Assembly (NCBI GenBank): GCA_012514855.1
Contig: JAAYZL010000171.1
Span: 1 to 5,884 of the forward strand
Source of the DNA: Clostridiales bacterium
GTDB taxonomy: Bacteria; Bacillota_A; Clostridia; Christensenellales; Aristaeellaceae
Reading direction: 5' to 3'
Length of the DNA stretch: 5,884 bases
Shown piece by piece: positions 1 through 5,072 of this stretch; position 1 is the stretch's first letter; the number at the start of each line of letters is the position of its first letter. Under the pieces are notes generated by a model, which saw only the letters and a list, made by a program, of their open reading frames with translations, was not told where the DNA came from and made no database searches. The translations under genes and the position numbers were made by a program.

Positions 1-1023
1 ACCTGCGCCTCCTGCGGGACGGAATTCGCGCCCGAGGCGATGCGCGAGGCGGACGAGGCGATCCGCCAGGCCAAGAGGGAGTCCGAATCGAACTGGAAGG
101 TCGAGGGGAACCGGGCGTGGTCCGAGGCCGAGCGGGAGCATCTGAACGGCTACTCCTGCCCTTCCTGCGGCGCGACCATCGTCGCGGACGATACGACCGC
201 CGCGACCGAGTGCGTCTACTGCGGCAATCCGTCGATACTGCCCGCGCAGCTTACCGGGGATTTCCGCCCCGACGCGATCCTGCCGTTTGTCAGGACGAAG
301 GAGGACGCGAAGGCCGCCTACAGGCAGTTGATCTCCGGCAAGCGGCTGCTTCCGAAGCTGTTTTCGCGCGAGGGCCGCGTCGAGAAGATCACCGGCGTGT
401 ACGTGCCGTTCTGGATGTTCGACTGCGAGGCGGACGCGGACATCGCCTACCGCGCGACGCGGAGCCATGCGCACAACGAGGGCGACTACATCGTGACCGA
501 GATCGACCACTTCCTCGTCCGGCGCGGCGGCGACGTTCAGTTCGCGGGCGTGCCGGTCGACGGCTCCACGAAGTTCGACGACAATCTGATGGACTCGATC
601 GAGCCGTTCGACCACGCGAGGGAGGTCGCGTTCAGCGCCGCGTACCTGCCGGGATACCAGGCGGAGCGCTACGACGTCACCGCCGAGGGCGCGAAGCCCC
701 GCGCGGACGAGCGCATCCGCCGGAGCGTGATCGACTCGCTCACCGAAACCGTCAGCGGCTATACGTCGGTCTCGATGGAGTCGGCGAGCGTGCGCATCGG
801 CGACGGCAGCGTGCGAAACGTGCTGATGCCGGTCTGGATGCTCAACACGAAGTGGAAGGGCGAGACGTACACGTTCGCGATGAACGGGCAGACGGGCAGG
901 ATCGTCGGAAACCTGCCGGTCGACGGCGGCCTGGCGCTCAAGTGGGGGTTGGGAATCTTCGGCGGCGCGCTCGCCGCCCTGACCGCCGCGGCCTTCGCGC
1001 TCATCCTGATGGGGGTGATGTAG
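1..1023 (+). CDS. ydjG: YdjG-like TFIIB-type zinc-ribbon membrane protein (5' end cut by window edge)
   Basis: The reading frame is open to base 1, where a CxxC pair (visible residues 2 and 5) already precedes the first in-window ATG at 40, so the true start lies upstream and only a short N-terminus is missing. A C4 zinc ribbon follows: C53/C56 (YSCPSCG) and C71/C74 (ECVYCG). The middle holds two aromatic motifs, VPFWMF near residues 135-140 and MPVWML at 276-281. One membrane helix closes the protein (about 314-338), so most of it should be cytosolic and C-terminally anchored. Domain order, size and the two downstream neighbours match B. subtilis YdjG, which acts with YdjH at the membrane to recruit PspA and YdjI. 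That role is family knowledge; here it is inferred. The name 'TFIIB-type' refers only to the ribbon and does not imply a transcription role. The stop is one base from the next start, so the two genes are probably cotranscribed. Confidence 0.8.
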   Translation, partial: TCASCGTEFAPEAMREADEAIRQAKRESESNWKVEGNRAWSEAEREHLNGYSCPSCGATIVADDTTAATECVYCGNPSILPAQLTGDFRPDAILPFVRTKEDAKAAYRQLISGKRLLPKLFSREGRVEKITGVYVPFWMFDCEADADIAYRATRSHAHNEGDYIVTEIDHFLVRRGGDVQFAGVPVDGSTKFDDNLMDSIEPFDHAREVAFSAAYLPGYQAERYDVTAEGAKPRADERIRRSVIDSLTETVSGYTSVSMESASVRIGDGSVRNVLMPVWMLNTKWKGETYTFAMNGQTGRIVGNLPVDGGLALKWGLGIFGGALAALTAAAFALILMGVM

Positions 1024-1024
1024 C

Positions 1025-1831
1025 ATGAAGCGCGCGCTCATACTGTCGCTCGTTCTTCTCGCGCTGGCGCTTCCGGCGCTCGCGGAGGGCCTCCCGCTCG
1101 TCGTCGACGGCGCGGACCTCTTGTCAAGCGCGGAGGTCGGGAGCCTCTCCGCCGCCGCGCAAAATCTCTCCGACGAATACGGCATGGACGTCGTCATCGT
1201 GACGACCCGGAGCCTCGGCGTAAAGTCGGCGCGCGACTACGCGGCGGACTACTACGATGAAAAGGGCTACGGGCGCGGCGCGCGGCACGACGGCGTGATG
1301 CTGCTGCTGGCGACGGCCGAGCGCGACTGGTGGATTTTAACCACCGGCAGGGGAATCCAGGCCTTTACGGACTACGGAATCGACGTCCTCTCCGAGGACT
1401 TCCTCGGCTACCTCAAGCGCGACGACTACGCGGGCGGATTTACGCGGTTCCTGCACGGCGCGGACATCATCCTCCGCGGGTACGAGAGCGGAGCGCCCTA
1501 CGACGTGAACCGGCCGCTCCGGCTCCGGTCGCCCATCGAGCGGCTTGTCGGCGCGCTCCCCGTCGTCGCGCTCATCTCCGCCGCGATTGCGGGCATCGCG
1601 CTCTTCATCCTGAGCCGCGGCATGAAGACCGCACGGCCCGCGTACGACGCGGACCGGTACGTCAGCGGCGGGGCGATCTCGGTGTCGCGCTCCGGGGACT
1701 ACTTCCTCTACCGGACGCGCACGCGCGTGCGCAGGCCGAAGGAAAGCTCCTCCTCCGGCTCGCGGGGCGGGAGCACGACGTTCACGTCCTCCAGCGGCCG
1801 CACGCACGGCGGCGGCGGCGGAAAATACTAG
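1025..1831 (+). CDS. ydjH: YdjH-like TPM-domain membrane protein
   Basis: A 268-residue protein. Residues 1-20 form a signal peptide (MKRALILSLVLLALALPALA, likely cleavage before E21). A TPM domain (TLP18.3/Psb32/MOLO-1 fold) spans about 24-155, with the usual VVIVTT strand, an ARDYAADYYDEKGYG segment and the DGVMLLLA/WWILTTGRG core. A membrane helix lies at about 174-197. The tail is basic and then Ser/Gly-rich, ending in HGGGGGKY, a common end for this family. The TPM domain should therefore face outside and the tail inside. In B. subtilis YdjH partners YdjG in the PspA envelope-stress module; the same role here rests on gene order and domain match. The start is the ATG at 1025, preceded by GGGGGTG (1011-1017) inside the end of the previous gene. 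Confidence 0.85.
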   Translation: MKRALILSLVLLALALPALAEGLPLVVDGADLLSSAEVGSLSAAAQNLSDEYGMDVVIVTTRSLGVKSARDYAADYYDEKGYGRGARHDGVMLLLATAERDWWILTTGRGIQAFTDYGIDVLSEDFLGYLKRDDYAGGFTRFLHGADIILRGYESGAPYDVNRPLRLRSPIERLVGALPVVALISAAIAGIALFILSRGMKTARPAYDADRYVSGGAISVSRSGDYFLYRTRTRVRRPKESSSSGSRGGSTTFTSSSGRTHGGGGGKY

Positions 1832-1853
1832 TGCTCCGCCCATTGCGGAACAC
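1831..1853 (+). other. Intergenic hairpin between the TPM and SPFH genes
   Basis: GTG-C-TCCGC (1831-1839) pairs with GCGGA-A-CAC (1845-1853) around the loop CCATT, with one C/A mismatch. It begins on the last base of the TPM stop codon. No T-tract follows, so it is not a normal intrinsic terminator. It may act in mRNA stability or processing; this is inferred from structure only. Confidence 0.45.
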
Positions 1854-1874
1854 TGACGAAAGGAACGGTTGCAT

Positions 1875-3188
1875 ATGGGACTTTTGAGAGCGGGAATCGG
1901 CGCGCTTTCCGGGGCGCTTTCGGATCAGTGGCGGGACTACTTTCACGCGGAGGCGCTGGACGCGGACGTATTGTCGGTCAAAGCGACGAAGCGCATGAAC
2001 CGGCGCTTCGGCGGTAGCCGCAACGCGGAGGACAACGTGATCTCGAACGGTTCGATCGTCGCGGTCAACGAGGGCCAGTGCATGCTGATCGTCGACCAGG
2101 GCAAGATCGCCGAGGTCTGCGCCGAGCCGGGAGAGTTCGTCTACGACAGCTCGACCGAGCCGAGCATCTTCTACGGCGGGCTGAACCGCGAAAACATCAT
2201 GGCGGCGCTCTCGACGATCGGCCAGCGCTTCGCGTTCGGCGGGCAGGCGCCCAAGGATCAGCGCGTCTACTACATCAACACGAAGGAGATCCCGGGCAAC
2301 AAGTACGGCACGCCGAACCCCGTCCCGTTCCGCGTCGTCGACCAGAACGTCGGGCTCGACGTCGACATCTCGATCCGCTGCTTCGGCGAGTATTCGTACA
2401 AGATCGTCAATCCGGTGCTGTTCTACGCGAACGTCTCCGGAAACGTCGAGGACGCGTACACCCGCGAACAGATCGACGCGCAGCTCAAGACCGAGCTGCT
2501 TACCGCGCTGCAGCCCGCGTTCGCGCGCATCTCCGAGATGGGCATCCGCTACAGCGCGCTCCCCGGCCATACGGCGGAGATCGCGAAGGCGCTGAACGAC
2601 GCGCTCTCCGACAAGTGGGCGGGGCTTCGCGGCCTCGCGATCGTGTCCTTCGGCGTGAGCTCCGTGACCGCGTCCCCGGAGGACGAACAGATGATCAAGG
2701 AGCTGCAGCGAAACGCGACGCTCCGCAACCCGAACATGGCCGCGGCGCACTTGGTCGGCGCGCAGGCGCAGGCGATGCAGGACGCCGCAAAGAACGAGGG
2801 CGGCGCGTTCATGGGGTTCATGGGCATGAACGCCGCGCAGGGAACGGGCGGCGCGAGCGCGCAGGCGCTGTTCAACATGGGCCAACAGCAAGCACAGCCC
2901 GCGCAAACCGATGTGCCGGGCGGATGGACGTGCGGTTGCGGCCGCAAAAACACCGGAAAATTCTGCATGGAGTGCGGCGCGAAGAAGCCCGAGGACGGCT
3001 GGACGTGCGAAATATGCAGCGCGGTCAACAGGGGCAAGTTCTGCGAGGAATGCGGCGCGAAGCGGCCCGCGGGCGCGAAGGCTTACCGCTGCGACAAGTG
3101 CGGCTGGGAACCGAAGGACGGAATTGCGCCCCCGAAGTTCTGTCCGGAGTGCGGCGACGTGTTCGACGAGGGCGACGCGGTCAGGTAA
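1875..3188 (+). CDS. ydjI: YdjI-like SPFH/band-7 protein with three C-terminal zinc ribbons
   Basis: A 437-residue protein of the SPFH family often annotated 'virion core protein'. The start is set at the ATG at 1875 because GAAAGGA (1858-1864) lies about 10 bases upstream. A TTG at 1869 in the same frame is too close to that site. The N-terminus MGLLRAGIGALSGALSDQWRD is typical of the family. The SPFH domain fills about residues 25-280, followed by an Ala/Gln/Met/Gly-rich linker (about 285-348). Three C4 zinc ribbons follow: C353/C355/C364/C367, C378/C381/C390/C393 and C406/C409/C423/C426. The first uses CxC rather than CxxC. There is no signal peptide or clear membrane helix, so it is probably a cytosolic protein recruited to the membrane, as B. 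subtilis YdjI is recruited by YdjG/YdjH with PspA. From memory the B. subtilis protein is shorter with fewer ribbons. It is the third gene of the left operon. Confidence 0.88.
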   Translation: MGLLRAGIGALSGALSDQWRDYFHAEALDADVLSVKATKRMNRRFGGSRNAEDNVISNGSIVAVNEGQCMLIVDQGKIAEVCAEPGEFVYDSSTEPSIFYGGLNRENIMAALSTIGQRFAFGGQAPKDQRVYYINTKEIPGNKYGTPNPVPFRVVDQNVGLDVDISIRCFGEYSYKIVNPVLFYANVSGNVEDAYTREQIDAQLKTELLTALQPAFARISEMGIRYSALPGHTAEIAKALNDALSDKWAGLRGLAIVSFGVSSVTASPEDEQMIKELQRNATLRNPNMAAAHLVGAQAQAMQDAAKNEGGAFMGFMGMNAAQGTGGASAQALFNMGQQQAQPAQTDVPGGWTCGCGRKNTGKFCMECGAKKPEDGWTCEICSAVNRGKFCEECGAKRPAGAKAYRCDKCGWEPKDGIAPPKFCPECGDVFDEGDAVR

Positions 3189-3213
3189 TCGGCGATTCCA
3201 ATGCCCGAGTGAA

Positions 3214-3248
3214 GATGCCCCGGACGCTGATGCGGCGGCCGGGGCATC
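3214..3248 (+). terminator. Strong hairpin after the SPFH gene, possible operon terminator
   Basis: GATGCCCCGG (3214-3223) and CCGGGGCATC (3239-3248) form a perfect 10-bp stem with a 15-nt loop, 25 bases after the stop codon. The position suits the end of the ydjGHI-like operon. No T-run follows (the next bases are CCAGCG), so intrinsic termination is doubtful. CCCCGGA (3218-3224) could also pair with TCCGGGG (3277-3283). It may instead be a degenerate terminator or a palindromic repeat element. Confidence 0.4.
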
Positions 3249-3499
3249 CCAGCGTGTCGACAAAGTCGCTCAACCTTCCGGGGCTGCGCGAAATTTTGTA
3301 TTGGCGAACCAAAAACCAAAAGGGAAACGCGGGCGGATGTCGAATAGACAGGGAAAAGCGAATGAGAATCCGGGAGGCCGGGCGGCATGCCGCGCAAGGG
3401 CAACAGTGCCTGGCAATTGTATTTGTTACATACTAACCCGCTGTAATGCGTGAAGAATGTGAATTTTTTGTAACAACGCTCAAATGCCGTCGAAGCCTA
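3249..3499. other. Gene-free stretch upstream of the riboswitch promoter
   Basis: No credible gene is seen on either strand. Short palindromes are present: TGTCGACA (3255-3262) and GCGGCATGCCGC (3382-3393). Near the promoter the sequence becomes AT-rich and contains TTACA (3426-3430) and TGTAA (3442-3446) with 11 bases between, plus a further TGTAAC at 3469-3474. These last sites lie about 60-110 bases before the predicted transcription start and could bind a regulator or form an UP-type element; no factor can be named. Confidence 0.35.
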
Positions 3500-3529
3500 T
3501 TGACAACCATATCTTGGTAAATATATAAT
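3500..3529 (+). promoter_or_regulatory. Sigma-A-type promoter for the riboswitch/TasA-like operon
   Basis: A perfect -35 box TTGACA (3500-3505) and a perfect -10 box TATAAT (3524-3529) are separated by 18 bases. The region upstream is AT-rich. The predicted transcription start is near 3536, just before the first aptamer. The basal promoter looks strong, which suits control by the RNA leader rather than by weak initiation. Confidence 0.8.
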
Positions 3530-3553
3530 AACGTCGAGAAAGGAACTCTTCTC

Positions 3554-3655
3554 ATAAGGTGCTCATTGCAAACCCGGCGAAAGGCGGGGACGCAAAGCTA
3601 AAGGGCCTAAACGACCTGGGAGTCCAGGGACGCAGGGCAGCCAGTTGCCACTTAT
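3554..3655 (+). ncRNA. Cyclic-di-GMP-I (GEMM-I) riboswitch aptamer 1, variant
   Basis: The conserved GEMM-I signatures occur in order: GCAAACC (3568-3574), a GAAA tetraloop stem, GGGACGCAAAGC (3587-3598), the tetraloop-receptor side CCTAAAC (3606-3612), a CCTGG-GAGT-CCAGG stem, and the GCAGCCAG...GCC closing region. P1 pairs ATAAGGTG (3554-3561) with CACTTAT (3649-3655), with one bulged G. Two points are unusual. The base just before GCAAACC, which reads one guanine of the ligand in the Vc2 structure (position 20), is T3567 instead of G. The GAAA-loop stem also carries a G-G mismatch next to its closing pair. C3648 matches the other ligand-reading base (C92). A small GAGAA/TTCTC hairpin (3536-3553) precedes it. 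The family call is firm; whether this copy binds cyclic-di-GMP is uncertain. Confidence 0.9.
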
Positions 3656-3657
3656 AA

Positions 3658-3743
3658 GATGCTCATGGCAAACCGCACGAAAGTGCGGGACGCAAAACTA
3701 CAGGGTCTAAACGCCTTCGGGCGCATGACAGCCAGCTACCATC
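3658..3743 (+). ncRNA. Cyclic-di-GMP-I (GEMM-I) riboswitch aptamer 2
   Basis: A second aptamer follows two bases after the first, with its landmarks offset by exactly 100 nt through the 5' half. It has G3667 before GCAAACC (the expected ligand-reading G), a perfect CCGCAC-GAAA-GTGCGG stem, GGGACGCAAA, GGGTCTAAAC, a CGCC-TTCG-GGCG hairpin and GACAGCCAGCTACC. P1 pairs GATG (3658-3661) with CATC (3740-3743). C3739 fits the second ligand contact. Compared with aptamer 1 the pair T/A in GGGTC...GAC replaces C/G in GGGCC...GGC, a compensatory change that supports a folded RNA. A3697 replaces the usual G after GCAAA. It probably senses cyclic-di-GMP and controls the TasA-like genes downstream. Confidence 0.93.
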
Positions 3744-3865
3744 CGATCGGGTCGCTTTCTTCTTCTGCGACCCCCTTCACCTCCATGGCGTGTCAAGTAC
3801 GGGTCTGCCGATCAAGAGGCGGTCTGTATGAGCTGAGTCCATGAATTTTATAGGAGGGTTGTACA
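3743..3865 (+). promoter_or_regulatory. Leader between the riboswitches and the first TasA-like gene (candidate expression platform)
   Basis: GGGTCGC (3749-3755) pairs perfectly with GCGACCC (3767-3773) around an 11-nt pyrimidine-rich loop. The sequence after it (CCTTCACC) is not a T-run, so a classical terminator is not evident. CCGATCGG (3743-3750) is a palindrome that overlaps both the end of P1 and the hairpin, so it could compete between them. CCTCC (3780-3784) could pair with GGAGG (3853-3857) of the ribosome binding site. The ribosome site AGGAGGG (3852-3858) sits 7 bases before the ATG. The control mechanism and its direction (on or off) cannot be read from the sequence. Confidence 0.45.
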
Positions 3866-4411
3866 ATGAAGAAGTTCCTTCTCACCGCTGTCCTGATCTT
3901 GGCCGTCGTCACTTCCCTGACCGCAGGTACCCTGGCCGCCTACAACCAGACGCTGTCTATCACTGGCACCGACGTCAACACGAAGGAATTCAACTTCACC
4001 GCAAATGGCAGCAAGAGCTTTTCGGAATCTCTTAAGATTGCACCTGGTGATAAAATCACCTATAAGGTCAATATTAAGAATAAGTCGGAAGTTTCTGCCG
4101 ACTTTATGGTGGATGCAGTCCTTAGTGGTGATCTGAAAACCGGAGGAGCCGTAGTGATGTCTGTCCACGACGGGGAGAACGAGTACGCTGATTCGTTCAA
4201 TAAGAAGCTGGCTAACACGGGGGAATTCCATTTCTTCGTGGATGTCATGTGGCCCTATTCGGATGCGACGGCAGCAAACGTCAGGGATACCGGTTTGTTA
4301 GGCAAGACCGCGACACTCAAGATTACTGTCAACGGCACCTCGCTTAATGAAGAAAACGTGCACGGAACCATAGATCCGGTTGACGTAGCGTTCGTTAAGC
4401 CCACTGTGTAG
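3866..4411 (+). CDS. TasA/CalY-like secreted protein with SipW-type signal peptide (probable major subunit)
   Basis: A 181-residue protein. The start ATG is fixed by the strong AGGAGGG site. Residues 1-25 are a SipW-type signal: MKK, a hydrophobic core, then GTLAAYN at 21-27, with cleavage probable around A25/Y26. The mature part is predicted beta-rich and has no cysteine. It contains the camelysin/TasA-like segment KIAPGDKITYKVNIKNKS (57-74) and VDVMWPY (125-131). Family members are matrix or fibre proteins (B. subtilis TasA) or surface proteases/regulators (camelysin, CalY); no HExxH metalloprotease motif is present, so a structural role is more likely. As the first gene behind two cyclic-di-GMP aptamers it is probably the most expressed and a biofilm or surface-fibre subunit. 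Base composition is visibly less GC-rich than the ydjGHI-like block. Confidence 0.82.
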   Translation: MKKFLLTAVLILAVVTSLTAGTLAAYNQTLSITGTDVNTKEFNFTANGSKSFSESLKIAPGDKITYKVNIKNKSEVSADFMVDAVLSGDLKTGGAVVMSVHDGENEYADSFNKKLANTGEFHFFVDVMWPYSDATAANVRDTGLLGKTATLKITVNGTSLNEENVHGTIDPVDVAFVKPTV

Positions 4412-4430
4412 CCGTGAACAAGCAGCGGGT

Positions 4431-4487
4431 GGCAGAGCTGAATCCATAGGCTTTGCCCATCGGGTGGAGGTTGCGAAACTTCCACCC
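4431..4487 (+). promoter_or_regulatory. Two adjacent hairpins in the gap between the TasA-like genes
   Basis: Hairpin 1 pairs GGCAGAGC (4431-4438) with GCTTTGCC (4450-4457), with one G-T pair. Hairpin 2 pairs GGGTGGAGGTT (4462-4472) with AACTTCCACCC (4477-4487), with one G-T pair, around the tetraloop GCGA, a GNRA loop. The bases after it (TTGATGTGT) are only weakly T-rich. They may cause partial termination or protect and process the mRNA, lowering expression of the downstream genes relative to the first. No known riboswitch class is recognised here. Confidence 0.5.
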
Positions 4488-4510
4488 TTGATGTGTAATA
4501 CGGGCGCACG

Positions 4511-4532
4511 CCTGTTCAAATAGCGAAACAGG
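4511..4532 (+). promoter_or_regulatory. Hairpin overlapping the ribosome binding site of the second TasA-like gene
   Basis: CCTGTT (4511-4516) pairs with AACAGG (4527-4532). The 3' arm covers the first bases of the ribosome site AGGGAG (4530-4535) that serves the GTG start at 4544. It could reduce translation of this gene. This is structural inference from a short stem. Confidence 0.35.
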
Positions 4533-4543
4533 GAGACGATTGC

Positions 4544-5056
4544 GTGGGTAGGCTCAAGAAGTTCTGGCTCGTGTTGCTGTCCGCGTCGGTTGTCGCGGTG
4601 CTTTCCGTGGGGACGCTGGCGGCCTACAACGCGACCATACAGTTAAACGGCGGCATCTCCGCCGCGCGGATGGCGTTTGTGGTCAACGGAAGCGGGGAGG
4701 AAACGCAGACGCTCGGCATGCGTGAACTGTCGCCGGGCGAGAGCACGACGTACAATATAGTCGTCGACACGTCCGGAACCGAAGTGGCGATGGACGTCGC
4801 GCTCGACATCACCGCCTCCGGGTCCGACCTGCCTCCCGGTCTGTCGGTGCGGGTCGATGGAGCCCCGGTCGGCTCCGCCGGCACGGGCACCGCGGCGGCT
4901 GTGTACGAAAACATGAGCGGCGCAACGCGGACGGTTCCGATCGTCGTCTCCTGGAGCGCTACCCCGGATCAACTCAAATCCCAATATCCGCAGTCACGAA
5001 GCTTCGCACTGTTCCTGTCCGTCACCGCGACGGCGACGCAGGCGACTGCAGATTAG
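4544..5056 (+). CDS. Second TasA-like secreted protein with SipW-type signal peptide
   Basis: A 170-residue protein starting at GTG (4544), chosen because GGGAG (4531-4535) is 8 bases upstream and the frame gives a proper signal peptide. Residues 1-27 resemble the first protein's signal: basic GRLKK, a hydrophobic stretch, then GTLAAYN at 23-29. The mature part has ELSPGESTTYNIVVDTSGTE (61-80), the counterpart of the PGD segment in its neighbour, and VPIVVSWSA (131-139). No cysteine or membrane anchor is seen. Overall sequence similarity to the first protein is low apart from the signal and the PG segment, so it is a diverged paralogue and not a recent copy. It may be a minor subunit, cap or anchor of the same structure; this is inferred from order and size. 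It is more GC-rich than the first TasA-like gene. Confidence 0.75.
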   Translation: MGRLKKFWLVLLSASVVAVLSVGTLAAYNATIQLNGGISAARMAFVVNGSGEETQTLGMRELSPGESTTYNIVVDTSGTEVAMDVALDITASGSDLPPGLSVRVDGAPVGSAGTGTAAAVYENMSGATRTVPIVVSWSATPDQLKSQYPQSRSFALFLSVTATATQATAD

Positions 5057-5072
5057 AGGAGGAGCGCAGAGA

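Noticed and set aside
117..1028. 303-codon + strand frame inside the zinc-ribbon gene
   Set aside because: Arg-rich shifted frame; the overlapping frame has zinc ribbons and a membrane helix.
1782..3263. Long open frame of 493 codons on the - strand across the SPFH gene
   Set aside because: It is Arg/Ala/Leu-rich, without recognisable domains, and lies antisense to a clear SPFH/zinc-ribbon gene; typical of GC-rich coding DNA.
2078..3436. 452-codon + strand frame inside and beyond the SPFH gene
   Set aside because: Arg-rich out-of-frame translation with no domain, no ribosome site and full overlap with the real gene.
3554..3743. Direct repeats with a regular period, possibly a CRISPR
   Set aside because: Only two units; the conserved bases are those of the GEMM-I aptamer, not repeat-spacer structure.
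3659..3844. Small 61-codon open frame starting in aptamer 2
   Set aside because: It translates the structured riboswitch RNA; no ribosome site and no protein-like features.
3841..4035. 64-codon frame starting at ATG 3841
   Set aside because: It is out of frame with the signal peptide of the TasA-like gene, and the strong AGGAGGG site lies downstream of this ATG and serves the ATG at 3866.
3866..4411. Camelysin-type metalloprotease activity
   Set aside because: No HExxH or other metal-binding protease motif is visible; a structural secreted protein fits better.
4412..4543. A third cyclic-di-GMP aptamer in the gap between the TasA-like genes
   Set aside because: The GCAAACC, GACGCAAAG and CTAAAC signatures are absent.
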